From: Lentisphaeria bacterium UBA1776
Lineage (GTDB): Bacteria > Verrucomicrobiota > Lentisphaeria > Victivallales > Victivallaceae
Length of the DNA: 14,459 nt
Direction of reading: 5' to 3'
Assembly: GCA_002314605.1 (NCBI GenBank)
Contig: DCGO01000049.1
Location: forward strand, 1-14,459
Shown here: positions 1-7,589 of the stretch, piece after piece
Layout: the number at the start of each line of letters is the position of its first letter
Numbering within the stretch: position 1 is the stretch's first letter
The notes under the pieces: model-generated
What the model saw: the letters and a program-made list of their open reading frames with translations, nothing else
The model's database searches: none
What the model was told of the DNA's origin: nothing
Translations under genes and position numbers: made by a program

Positions 1-29
1 AACACACAACTGGCGAACATAGCCTTTTT

Positions 30-1331
30 TTATGATGCAGAATTGTAATAATCCTCGTGCTTCGGCACAAAGGAGGGCAGAATCGGAATCATGACCAGTG
101 CAAAAACAGCGATCACCGCGATCAGCAGAAATATCGACTGGTAAATACACATGTAGTTTTCTTCGTATTCCCAGGTCTGAGCCAGCAGGGGACTTCCCAG
201 GAGAACCGCACAGCCGACACGGCCGAGCGCCGTCCCCAGACTGTGGTAAGTCTGGCAGAATGCGATCGCCATGGTCTTGTTGCCCGGACGGGCCAGCGCA
301 AGATATTCCAGAGAATTGTTGCACAGGATCCAGCTGGTCCCGAAGGAAATGAGGAACAGAATTCCTCCCATGATCAAGGTGAAACCCGGCGTGCTTTTGT
401 CAAGGGCAAAAAGCGCCACCGCCAGAAAAATAAAAAGTGCATGGGCCGCAAGTTCCAGCCATTTGAGTTTCAGATGGCGGCTGCACCACCCGTAAACAAA
501 GTAGCCGAAAATACTGCCGCCAATGCCCACCGAAGAGAGAATCTGCACGGTCCCGGCTTCCATATTGATATATTTTTTCAGATAGATAAGCGTCACCGGC
601 AGGAGCGAGGTATAGGCAACGGCGAGCAGACAAAGATAAATCGAAAATCCGGTCAGCGGAGCATTCCGGATGGAGGTCCGAAGGGCTTTGTTGAAGTTGA
701 TGTTCGGGGCAATACTGTCCGGATCCTCCGGGAACTTGCTGACGAAATACCACCGGAGCAGGATCATCAATCCGGTAACACTGATGATGGTCTGCATCAA
801 CCAGAACGGAGGTTCTTTGCCAAGCAGCAGACCAAGCAGGAAGAAGAGGATTCCCGAAGAAATCATATACCCGGTGCGCATGACGGAGAAAAAACTCCCC
901 CGTTCCTGAGGACATAGAAAGTTATCCAGGAGGGGATACCATGCGGAACCATATACGGCCCGCTGCGCGCAGTAGATGAAAGTGCCAAGAAGAGCAAAGG
1001 GGATCGCAGCATCCTTCCCGAAACACGGGGCTCCGGCGATCATCAGAAAACCAAGGCATCCTGCAAAACAGGAATACTTCACCGATTTTTTCAATCCCCA
1101 GCGCTCGATCAAAGTGGAACAGGGAATCATCAGAAAAAGGGCGAGAATTCCCGTCAGGCTGGACGAAAACATGATGACGCGGGGCGATGCATTGAGCATC
1201 GTGAAAAAAAGGACCAGTATGGCGCTGCTGTCAAGCATGACCTCGGAAATGCATCCGAAATAACATGCCGCATAAGCGTGAAACCGTGCACGCCTGCGTT
1301 TTTCCAAACTCAACGTTTCAGCAAAAGACAT
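30..1331 (-). CDS. MFS transporter, substrate unknown
   Basis: A 433-residue polytopic inner-membrane protein with about 12 hydrophobic segments and a polar central loop (FPEDPDSIAPN) dividing two six-helix halves, as in the major facilitator superfamily. A motif-A-like loop, IERWGLKK, lies between the presumed TM2 and TM3. I chose the ATG at 1331 (MSFAETLSLEKRR) over an in-frame ATG 48 nt upstream: the longer form would add a Cys-rich stretch (MTFCMYICCHK) not typical of an MFS N-terminus, and the putative promoter would then lie inside the coding sequence. The RBS is weak (GGGG about 6 nt upstream). The gene stands alone, divergent from the coiled-coil gene. It looks somewhat more AT-rich than the genes to its right, by eye only. 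The family is clear; nothing indicates the substrate. Confidence 0.85.
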   Translation of the reverse strand: MSFAETLSLEKRRRARFHAYAACYFGCISEVMLDSSAILVLFFTMLNASPRVIMFSSSLTGILALFLMIPCSTLIERWGLKKSVKYSCFAGCLGFLMIAGAPCFGKDAAIPFALLGTFIYCAQRAVYGSAWYPLLDNFLCPQERGSFFSVMRTGYMISSGILFFLLGLLLGKEPPFWLMQTIISVTGLMILLRWYFVSKFPEDPDSIAPNINFNKALRTSIRNAPLTGFSIYLCLLAVAYTSLLPVTLIYLKKYINMEAGTVQILSSVGIGGSIFGYFVYGWCSRHLKLKWLELAAHALFIFLAVALFALDKSTPGFTLIMGGILFLISFGTSWILCNNSLEYLALARPGNKTMAIAFCQTYHSLGTALGRVGCAVLLGSPLLAQTWEYEENYMCIYQSIFLLIAVIAVFALVMIPILPSFVPKHEDYYNSAS

Positions 1332-1358
1332 GAAAAACCCCGATGATTTATGGCAACA

Positions 1359-1386
1359 AATATACATGCAGAACGTCACTTTGCAA
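1359..1386 (-). promoter_or_regulatory. Predicted sigma70 promoter of the MFS gene
   Basis: On the minus strand, TTGCAA (1386-1381) is followed by a 16-nt spacer and TATATT (1364-1359). It ends about 28 nt upstream of the chosen start, giving a short leader. The -35 lies in TTGCAAGCAA (1381-1390), a small inverted repeat (TTGC-aa-GCAA), and CTCATGAG (1391-1398), a perfect palindrome, adjoins it. Either could be an operator, but short palindromes occur by chance. Confidence 0.5.
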
Positions 1387-1437
1387 GCAACTCATGAGCG
1401 ATTTTGATGATTACCGGAGCCAGATCATGTGCCGGAG

Positions 1438-1473
1438 CCGCCGGGATCCCTTCAGAAGCGATCCCCCGGGCGG
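1438..1473 (+). other. Inverted repeat (hairpin) upstream of the coiled-coil gene
   Basis: CCGCC-GGGATC (1438-1448) pairs with GATCCC (1460-1465) and, after a 3-nt bulge, GGCGG (1469-1473). This gives an 11-bp GC-rich stem around an 11-nt loop. No T-tract follows, so it is not an intrinsic terminator. It could be a leader structure or an operator for the gene at 1509. No homologous leader family was recognised. Confidence 0.4.
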
Positions 1474-1508
1474 TTGACAAAATTTCTCCGGATAAAGGAG
1501 GATTTTTT

Positions 1509-1871
1509 ATGAAAAAGATCAATCTTGCGGAAATGCTGGAAAAAACCATGGAATCACTGCTGCGGCAGAAACGGGGTCCGGTCCCGGTTCCGGGAACGAT
1601 GTCCCCCGTTCAGGAGGAAGTTCGCCCTGTCCCGGTCTGCAGCAGGGAAGAGGACATGCAGGAGATCCTGGAAAAACAGGAAGAACTTCTGCTGATTCTC
1701 CAGAACCAGGCCGGTGCAGCACCGGAAAGATCTTTCCCTGAGGAAATGGTCCAGGAGCGTCTGGACAAGATGAGTGAACGGCTGGATCAGCTTTTTGCAG
1801 AACAGGAAAAAATGAACAGTCTTCTCATGGAACTGACCGGCGAAAATACATCGTTCATCGCCTTTTCCTGA
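1509..1871 (+). CDS. Small coiled-coil protein of unknown function
   Basis: A 120-residue soluble protein that I do not recognise. The start is set by a near-perfect RBS (AAAGGAGG at 1494-1501, 7 nt before the ATG); the frame stays open upstream to 1404 but without a comparable RBS. It has a basic amphipathic N-terminus (MKKINLAEMLEKTMESLLRQ), a proline/valine-rich linker (residues about 22-45), a first Glu-rich helix (EDMQEILEKQEELLLILQNQ), a second linker, and a second heptad-like helix (QERLDKMSERLDQLFAEQEK). There are no signal peptide, membrane segment or catalytic motifs. Two short coiled coils joined by flexible linkers suggest an oligomerisation or scaffold role; this is inference. 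The strong RBS suggests high translation. It sits alone between the divergent MFS gene and the next promoter. Confidence 0.7.
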   Translation: MKKINLAEMLEKTMESLLRQKRGPVPVPGTMSPVQEEVRPVPVCSREEDMQEILEKQEELLLILQNQAGAAPERSFPEEMVQERLDKMSERLDQLFAEQEKMNSLLMELTGENTSFIAFS

Positions 1872-1899
1872 AAAATCTCCTGCCGGAACGGGAAAAAAG

Positions 1900-1927
1900 T
1901 TGAAAAAAATGCCCGGCGTGATACATT
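1900..1927 (+). promoter_or_regulatory. Predicted extended -10 promoter of the DUF386-AAA-permease-recD2 block
   Basis: TTGAAA (1900-1905), a 16-nt spacer and TACATT (1922-1927), preceded by TG at 1919-1920 to give the extended element TGATACATT. The predicted transcription start lies near 1934, about 27 nt before the ATG at 1961. I saw no other convincing promoter before 6908, which fits one transcript for the four packed genes. Confidence 0.6.
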
Positions 1928-1960
1928 ACCTTGCATAAAACCGGGAAAGGATGATGTATC

Positions 1961-2428
1961 ATGATCTACGATCAACTTGCAAACTTTGAGGACTATCGCA
2001 AACTCGCACCGGAGGTGTGGCAGAAGATCCGGACATTTCTGGACAGCTGGACCCCGTCGATGCCGCTGGGAAAACAGGTGCTGATCGAGGGGAAGCTGAC
2101 CGTGTCGGACGCCGTTTACACCACCCGGAAACCGGCGGATTCCAAAGTGGAGTCCCATGCCCGTTTCGCCGATATTCAGATCGTGATGGAGGGTTGTGAA
2201 AACATGACCTGCATGTCCACGGAAAAACTGCCGGTACTCTCCCCCATGGATCAGGAACAGGACTATGCACTCTTCAGCTATGCGGAAGGAAACAACACGC
2301 GCCTTGCCATGGTTCCGGGCGTTTTTGCACTTCTTCTTCCCGGAGAGGGACACATGCCAGGCTGGAGCGACAACCCTGCCCCGGTCCGCAAACTGGTGTT
2401 CAAGATTGCAGGGGAACTCCTCCGTTAA
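1961..2428 (+). CDS. YhcH/YjgK/YiaL (DUF386) cupin-like sugar anomerase family protein
   Basis: A 155-residue cytoplasmic beta-sandwich protein of the YhcH/YjgK/YiaL family, which includes E. coli NanQ (YhcH, N-acetylneuraminate anomerase) and EbgC. Family signatures are visible: ESHARFADIQ (residues 64-73; E64 and H66 correspond to conserved metal-binding positions), PGVFALLLPGEGHMPG (119-134, with H131) and RKLVFKI near the C-terminus. Length is normal. Start at 1961 with GGAAAGG at 1944-1950. It is first in the block, 19 nt before the AAA+ gene. Members usually sit beside sialic acid or other sugar-acid genes; no such genes are here, so the substrate is unknown. A role in sugar anomer or lactone handling is an inference from the family. 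Confidence 0.88.
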   Translation: MIYDQLANFEDYRKLAPEVWQKIRTFLDSWTPSMPLGKQVLIEGKLTVSDAVYTTRKPADSKVESHARFADIQIVMEGCENMTCMSTEKLPVLSPMDQEQDYALFSYAEGNNTRLAMVPGVFALLLPGEGHMPGWSDNPAPVRKLVFKIAGELLR

Positions 2429-2447
2429 ACGCAAAAGAGAAAATATC

Positions 2448-3719
2448 ATGCCCGCCGATTTTACCGAAAATCTGAGTGCCGTGCGAAGTGCCGCGCGGGC
2501 ACTGCTGTCGGATTGCCGGGAACTGCAGGAAATGCTGCAGTTCCTCTCCATGGATCCGCCCGACTTCGACCGGACGGCGGACATGTTGAACGGCATGCTC
2601 CGGGGCATCGGAGCGGCGGACTTCCGGACCCGTATCGGCGAAGCGCTCTTCAGCGCCATGGTGGATTTCGGCGCACCGCCGGAAACCATGAATCTGAAGA
2701 GTGAAGATGTCCGGTTTCTTTTGAAAATGGCAGGGATACTGCTGGAATTTCCGGGGAAACTTGGGGAATGGTTCCCCCCCTGTCTGCATCTTCATCCGGC
2801 GGCAAAGAAAATGCTTGCCTCTCCGGGCAGAAGATTGAAATCCCTCACGGAGATCCGGAAGAACCTCATGACTTTTGATCCGCTGGCGGGGGGAAGGACC
2901 TTCCAGTATGCCGGAGGAGTGCTCCGGCCCATCCGGCTGGATGACATCCGAAAGGTGGATGCTTTTTACGGCTTTGCCACGGTGCGGCGGCAGTTCCGGG
3001 AACAGTTCAACTTTTTTCTTTCCGGTCGGGCCGGCGTGCCGCTTTTGATCTCCAGTCTGCCCGGTCACGGCAAAACCCAGCTCACCATAGCGCATGCCGC
3101 CGCTTCGCCGGAGATCACGCTCATTACGGCGGACGGCGAGGTGCTGTCCCGGGAACTCCCGGAACTGCTGGCCCGCCTGGCCATGCGTCCGGACCGGAAA
3201 TTTGTGGTGTTTTTTGATGATCTGGAGCCGGACAAGGTAGATTTTTACGCATTCCGGACTCACGTCGGAGGAACCTTTACCCCGCCGGGACATGTCATGC
3301 TGGCGCTGGCCAGCAACTTCGATTTTCCGCCCAGTATCCTCTCCCGGGGCATCAGCATCCAGTTTCCGACCTTTGATGATGTGCGCTGTCAGGAGATGGT
3401 GGAAGATTTTCTGAATACCCACGGGTTCCACCATCCCAACCGGAACCTTATTTCGCTCATCGCCGCGAGATACACCGAAGCCTTCGGTCAGAAGGAATTT
3501 ACCGAATTGAGTCCCCGGACACTGATCCGGTATCTCTCCCGTTTCGAAGGAGACGCCCAGCTGCGGAAAGATGCGGTGGAACTCTCCTGCGGACAGCTGA
3601 TCCCCCGACCGGACGACCAGCTTTTCTACGAATTCAACATCCGGCTCATGCGCAAACTTTACGGCAACGAATATATCGAAAATCTCCTCAAGGACCGATT
3701 GAAAGCCATGGAAGGGTAA
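2448..3719 (+). CDS. DUF815-like AAA+ ATPase with long N-terminal extension
   Basis: A 423-residue soluble protein. Residues about 165-420 form an AAA+ module. The P-loop is SLPGHGKT (203-210, K209), with Ser203 where the first Gly of GxxxxGKT normally stands. Walker B is VVFFDDLE (D257, D258), a sensor-1-like Asn lies in ALASNF, and an Arg in ILSRGISIQF could be the finger. The layout, with a module entry LRPIRLDDI and the segment FDDLEPDKVDFYAFR, resembles the DUF815 family of predicted ATPases, whose role is unknown. Residues 1-150 are an Asp/Arg-rich, mostly helical region I do not recognise. The ATG at 2448 was chosen because upstream in-frame starts lie inside the previous gene; the RBS is weak (AAGAGA). 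It lies 19 nt after the DUF386 gene and 15 nt before the permease. Confidence 0.75.
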   Translation: MPADFTENLSAVRSAARALLSDCRELQEMLQFLSMDPPDFDRTADMLNGMLRGIGAADFRTRIGEALFSAMVDFGAPPETMNLKSEDVRFLLKMAGILLEFPGKLGEWFPPCLHLHPAAKKMLASPGRRLKSLTEIRKNLMTFDPLAGGRTFQYAGGVLRPIRLDDIRKVDAFYGFATVRRQFREQFNFFLSGRAGVPLLISSLPGHGKTQLTIAHAAASPEITLITADGEVLSRELPELLARLAMRPDRKFVVFFDDLEPDKVDFYAFRTHVGGTFTPPGHVMLALASNFDFPPSILSRGISIQFPTFDDVRCQEMVEDFLNTHGFHHPNRNLISLIAARYTEAFGQKEFTELSPRTLIRYLSRFEGDAQLRKDAVELSCGQLIPRPDDQLFYEFNIRLMRKLYGNEYIENLLKDRLKAMEG

Positions 3720-3734
3720 GTGAGGTCCGGAAAC

Positions 3735-4757
3735 ATGATTTTCTATATCATCAAGCGGCTTCTCCTTGCGGGGGTGACGCTTTTCACCATTCTGCTGGCA
3801 AGTTATGTGCTTCTCCGCTGTGCCCCTGGGGATCCGGCCCGGAGCAACCTTTTTACGGACGGCAGTTCCGGCCTCAACCTGGATGCGGAAAAATCGGAAC
3901 AGCGGGGCAATCGGGCCGTCCGTGAAAAACTCGGGCTTGACGAACCGGTCCTGACCGGTTTTTTCCGCTGGTTCAGGTCCGCCGTATGTCACGGGGATCT
4001 GGGGACCTCCGTGGTGGTGGACCCCGGCTGTCCGGTGACCAGCATGATCGCCGAACGGCTGCCGGTGACGCTGAAACTCAACTGCTGGAGTGTATTCTTC
4101 ACCTATATCTTTGCCATTCTGATCGGTGTCTATTCGGCAAAACACGAAAACTCACTGCTTGACCGGGGCGGAGCCCTGGTGCTCTTCGTTCTCTATTCTT
4201 TGCCGGTCATGTGGGTTGGCCTGCTGCTGCAGGCATGCTGCTGTGAAGGAGGCCTTTGGCCGGTCTTCCCGCTGAAAGGACTGTCGGTCCCGAATGCGGA
4301 TGACCTCTCGAGCTTCCGGCGGGTCGCGGCGGCGGCCAGATGTTATTTTCTTCCGGTACTGTGTCTCTCTTATGCCGGTCTGGCGGGGCTCTCGAGGTAT
4401 GCCCGGAGCAGCATGCTGGAGGTGATTCACGCCGATTTCATCCGCACCGCCAGAGCCAAGGGAACAGACGAAACCACCATCCTCTGGAAACACGCATTTT
4501 CCAATGCGCTCATCACTCTCATCACCCTGTTCGGCGGACTGCTGCCGGGATTGGTGGCCGGCAGTGTGCTGGTGGAATATATTTTCAACATTCCCGGTAT
4601 GGGAGCGCTGTCGCTGGTGGCATTGTCCAGCAGGGACTATCCTCTGGTAATGGCGCTTTTCGCCTTCAGCGGGGTACTGACTCTGGCGGGGCTCCTCCTT
4701 TCCGACCTCCTCTATGCCGCAGCGGATCCCCGGATCAGTCTTACGGGAAGACGCTGA
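3735..4757 (+). CDS. DppB/OppB-type ABC transporter permease (orphan)
   Basis: A 340-residue inner-membrane permease of the dipeptide/oligopeptide/nickel family. The N-terminus IIKRLLLAGVTLFTILLASY followed by RCAPGDPAR is the family's TM1 signature. About six membrane segments follow. The EAA coupling loop is RTARAKGTDETTILWKHAFS, then FNIPGMGALS and a C-terminal LYAAADPRI, all typical. I prefer the ATG at 3735 (MIFYIIKR) over a GTG at 3720 because the family begins with this helix; both are in frame. These permeases act as DppB-DppC heterodimers with two ATPases and a binding protein, yet none of those is adjacent: the AAA+ gene lies 15 nt upstream and recD2 begins 3 nt downstream. Partners may be encoded elsewhere. 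The substrate cannot be stated. Confidence 0.9.
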   Translation: MIFYIIKRLLLAGVTLFTILLASYVLLRCAPGDPARSNLFTDGSSGLNLDAEKSEQRGNRAVREKLGLDEPVLTGFFRWFRSAVCHGDLGTSVVVDPGCPVTSMIAERLPVTLKLNCWSVFFTYIFAILIGVYSAKHENSLLDRGGALVLFVLYSLPVMWVGLLLQACCCEGGLWPVFPLKGLSVPNADDLSSFRRVAAAARCYFLPVLCLSYAGLAGLSRYARSSMLEVIHADFIRTARAKGTDETTILWKHAFSNALITLITLFGGLLPGLVAGSVLVEYIFNIPGMGALSLVALSSRDYPLVMALFAFSGVLTLAGLLLSDLLYAAADPRISLTGRR

Positions 4758-4760
4758 GTC

Positions 4761-6908
4761 ATGGAGGACCTTTTCCACAATCTTATCCGCGGCGAAATTG
4801 TCCGCATCATTTACGAGAATCAGGAAGGGTCCTATTGCGTACTGAAACTCCGGGACGAAGCCGACGGCAGGGAAAAAATGATGGTCGGTCCCATTTCCGG
4901 CATCGGCCCCGGCCAGAATATCGAAGCTTCCGGTCGCTGGGAAAAACATCCGGAATACGGCCGTCAGTTTCATGCATCCAATTTCCGTCCGGTCCTTCCC
5001 TCCACCGCCGAAGGGATCACCCGCTTTCTCGGTTCCGGCAGTATTCCCGGGATCGGCGCCAAAACCGCCAAAGCTATTGTCGACCGCTTCGGCAAGGATA
5101 CCCTGACGGTACTGGAAAAATTTCCCGGCCGTCTCAACGAAGTCCCGGGGATCGGAAAAAACAAAGCCTCGCTGATCCTGAAAGCCTGGCGGGAAAGTGC
5201 CGCCCTGCGGGATGTCTATATCTACCTTCAGGGGCTGGGGATCTCCCAGACCTATTGCAAAAAACTGTATGTAAAATACGGCGCCCATGCCGCCGATGTT
5301 GTCAAGGCCAACCCTTACCGTCTGGCAGAGGAAATTGACGGGATCGGTTTTCTGAAGGCGGACGCCATTGCCTCGGAGATCGGCATTGCCAAAGATTCTC
5401 CGGAACGTATGACGGCGGCGGCCATCTACACCATGAATCAGGAAACCGGCAACGGACATACGGGACTGCCCCGGGAGCTTTTTTTGAAAAGGGTCGCCCA
5501 ACTGGCCGGGCAGAGTATCCCGGCGGCGGAAGCCGGACTCCGGCGGGGGGAGGAGCGCAAGCTGCTGGTCGAGGACCGGGATATGGTCTATGCTCCGCTT
5601 CTCCTACGAGCGGAGCGGATGCTGCCGGAAGCGGTTGCCTCGCTGCTGGCGGAAAAAGATTTTGCCGGACGGCGCTGTCTGGACGACGGCCGTACATGCG
5701 GGGTCTGTTTGAGCGAAGGTCAGCTTCTTGCAGTGGAGCGGATCCGGGAGTCCCCCCTCTGCATCATCACCGGCGGCCCCGGTGTCGGCAAAACCACCGT
5801 GCTCGGGGAGATCGTTCGCCGGGCCCGTCATGCCGGATTGAAGATCGCGGCTGCGGCTCCCACCGGACGGGCCGCCAAGCGGATGAGCGAATCCACGGGA
5901 CTCGTGGCGAAGACCCTTCACCGGCTGCTGGTCTTCGACCCGAAAACGGGACACTTCGGGTACGACGATGCCAATCCCCTCCCATGCGATCTGCTGATCG
6001 TGGACGAAGTCTCCATGCTGGATATTCTGCTGGCGCAGGCATTGTTCCGGGCCATTAAACCCGGAACCAGTGTGCTGCTGGTGGGGGACCGGGACCAGCT
6101 GCCCCCGGTGGGTCCGGGGCGTGTGCTGGCGGATTTCATTGCATCCGGGAAATTTCTGACCACGGAACTCACGGAGGTTTTCCGGCAGTCGGCGGACAGC
6201 CGGATCATCCGCAATGCTCATCGGATCAACCGGGGAGAACTTCCCGAAAAAACACCCCGGAACGGGACGCTGAGCGATTTCTACTGGATCGAACAGGACG
6301 ATCCGGACAAGGTGCAGGAATTGATCATCAGAACGGTAACAGACCGGATCCCGAAAAGGTTCGGCTTCCGGCCCTTCAGCGATATTCAGGTTCTTACCCC
6401 CATGAACAAAGGCACCTGCGGGACGGCGGCGCTGAATACCCTGCTTCAGGCGGAGTTGAACGGCGGAGATGCCGTCTCCATGCAGTTCGGCGAACGGCTG
6501 TTCAAGGCAGGGGACAAGGTTATGCAGACCAGCAACAATTACGAGCTGCAGGTCTTCAACGGCGATCAGGGGATCCTGACCAGGATTGATCCGGAAAAGC
6601 GAAAATTCAATGTGCTGTTTGACGGGAACCGGGCGGTGGAGTACGCTTTTGACCAGGCGGACGAGCTGACCATGGCATACGCCATTACCGTCCACAAGAG
6701 TCAGGGATGCGAATTTCCGGCGGTGGTGTTGCCGATCCTGTCACAGCACTCCATTATGCTCCAGCGGAATCTTCTTTATACTGCCGTGACCCGGGCCAGA
6801 AAACTGCTGGTGCTGATCGGCGGCAGCCGGGCGGTCCAGACTGCCGTAAGAAACATCCGTCAGGCTCCCCGCTACTCCCTTCTGGCGGAGCGTTTCCTGG
6901 AACTCTGA
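4761..6908 (+). CDS. recD2: RecD2 family 5'-3' DNA helicase
   Basis: A 715-residue superfamily 1B helicase of the RecD2 (RecD-like, AddAB/RecBCD-independent) type, full length for the family (about 720). The N-terminal beta domain runs into tandem helix-hairpin-helix motifs, IPGIGAKTAKAI and VPGIGKNKASLI (residues about 94-140), then the typical NPYRLAEEIDGIGF. Helicase motifs are intact: Walker A GGPGVGKTT (338-346, K344), Walker B VDEVSM (D415, E416), LVGDRDQLPPVGPG (motif III), and TVHKSQGCEF and VTRAR (676-680, motif VI) near the C-terminus. It unwinds DNA 5'-3' and is linked to repair and replication-fork maintenance where studied. It starts 3 nt after the permease stop and is probably the last gene of the block. 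It ends tail to tail with the next gene, 13 nt away. Confidence 0.96.
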   Translation: MEDLFHNLIRGEIVRIIYENQEGSYCVLKLRDEADGREKMMVGPISGIGPGQNIEASGRWEKHPEYGRQFHASNFRPVLPSTAEGITRFLGSGSIPGIGAKTAKAIVDRFGKDTLTVLEKFPGRLNEVPGIGKNKASLILKAWRESAALRDVYIYLQGLGISQTYCKKLYVKYGAHAADVVKANPYRLAEEIDGIGFLKADAIASEIGIAKDSPERMTAAAIYTMNQETGNGHTGLPRELFLKRVAQLAGQSIPAAEAGLRRGEERKLLVEDRDMVYAPLLLRAERMLPEAVASLLAEKDFAGRRCLDDGRTCGVCLSEGQLLAVERIRESPLCIITGGPGVGKTTVLGEIVRRARHAGLKIAAAAPTGRAAKRMSESTGLVAKTLHRLLVFDPKTGHFGYDDANPLPCDLLIVDEVSMLDILLAQALFRAIKPGTSVLLVGDRDQLPPVGPGRVLADFIASGKFLTTELTEVFRQSADSRIIRNAHRINRGELPEKTPRNGTLSDFYWIEQDDPDKVQELIIRTVTDRIPKRFGFRPFSDIQVLTPMNKGTCGTAALNTLLQAELNGGDAVSMQFGERLFKAGDKVMQTSNNYELQVFNGDQGILTRIDPEKRKFNVLFDGNRAVEYAFDQADELTMAYAITVHKSQGCEFPAVVLPILSQHSIMLQRNLLYTAVTRARKLLVLIGGSRAVQTAVRNIRQAPRYSLLAERFLEL

Positions 6909-6921
6909 TGCAGGAGAGAAC

Positions 6922-7425
6922 TCAAAGACTTCCCTTCGCGGGGACCCGCCCGGCGGCGGTAAAAGCGGCATTGCCGATATTTCTGACCGGGATCCGGGTG
7001 TGGGTCCACTTGCCGGGAGCATTGCAGACCAGTGAGAAAACCGCCTCTTTGTAATCCTGCGCAGGGATCCGGAAAAGCATACCGTATTTTTTGCCGGCGG
7101 AAACACTTTGGCACTGCCATTGGGCGGCATCAAATCTTCCGTCATTTTCACGGATGGCAATGCATGGATAATTTCCGCCGAGAACACCCAGCGAGAAATC
7201 TTCGATGGAAAGCCCCCTGCCCTGAGTCACCCGGACCGTTACCAGAACGTAGCTCCAGACGATTCCTTTTTCCCCCTTGGGAAGATTGGCCACCGCCGGC
7301 TGCCTGGAGGAACTCTCCGCCGCCAGCACTTCGCCGCCCCGGAAAACAACAGCTCCGCCCCATGCGGAAACGGTACTGAATATGCAAAGCAGCAGAACTG
7401 CCCCCGTCAACAAACTCTTTTTCAT
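6922..7425 (-). CDS. Secreted protein, possible Ig-like beta-sandwich domain, unknown function
   Basis: A 167-residue protein with a clear Sec signal peptide: MKKS, a hydrophobic run (LLTGAVLLLCIF) and a likely cleavage after VSA at residue 21. The single Cys in the signal region is not in a good lipobox, so it is probably periplasmic or secreted rather than a lipoprotein. The mature part has alternating hydrophobic strands; the pattern IVWSYVLVTVRVTQ ... LSIEDFSLGV ... GKKYGMLFRIP ... AVFSLVCNAP resembles DUF4352-type immunoglobulin-like domains that often sit in surface proteins, but I recognise no specific family. The RBS is good (AGGAG, plus-strand CTCCT at 7433-7437). It is monocistronic and convergent with recD2. 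Confidence 0.72.
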   Translation of the reverse strand: MKKSLLTGAVLLLCIFSTVSAWGGAVVFRGGEVLAAESSSRQPAVANLPKGEKGIVWSYVLVTVRVTQGRGLSIEDFSLGVLGGNYPCIAIRENDGRFDAAQWQCQSVSAGKKYGMLFRIPAQDYKEAVFSLVCNAPGKWTHTRIPVRNIGNAAFTAAGRVPAKGSL

Positions 7426-7456
7426 CCCGGATCTCCTGTATTCAATATACTCTCTT

Positions 7457-7485
7457 AATATAATCCCTCTTCATGCAATCTTCAA
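7457..7485 (-). promoter_or_regulatory. Predicted sigma70 promoter of the secreted protein gene
   Basis: On the minus strand, TTGAAG (7485-7480), a 17-nt spacer and TATATT (7462-7457). It lies 32 nt upstream of the start codon at 7425 and is back to back with the promoter of the gene at 7590, with about 55 nt between the two -35 boxes. Confidence 0.55.
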
Positions 7486-7539
7486 GGGGTCTTCTCCTTT
7501 CCCCGTCATGAAGACAGCGCTTTTTTCCAGCAGCGAGTC

Positions 7540-7567
7540 TTGCATTTTCCGCATCCGGCGGTATAAT
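7540..7567 (+). promoter_or_regulatory. Predicted sigma70 promoter of the gene at 7590
   Basis: TTGCAT (7540-7545), a 16-nt spacer and a consensus TATAAT (7562-7567). The predicted start of transcription is about 15 nt before the ATG, so the leader carries little more than the RBS. Confidence 0.65.
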
Positions 7568-7589
7568 AATCCCCGGAAAAAGGAGCATC

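Noticed and set aside
1474..1479. A TTGACA resembling a -35 box before the coiled-coil gene.
   Set aside because: A -10 at 16-18 nt would fall on the RBS (AGGAGG), so transcription would start at the start codon. No suitable hexamer is there.
2400..4145. A long open frame on the minus strand opposite the AAA+ and permease genes (also 4152-5501, 5604-6695, 8348-9250, 9195-10184 and 13312-14160).
   Set aside because: These lie opposite or across strongly conserved genes, give low-complexity His/Arg/Gly/Pro-rich translations with no family motifs, and are expected from GC-rich codon bias.
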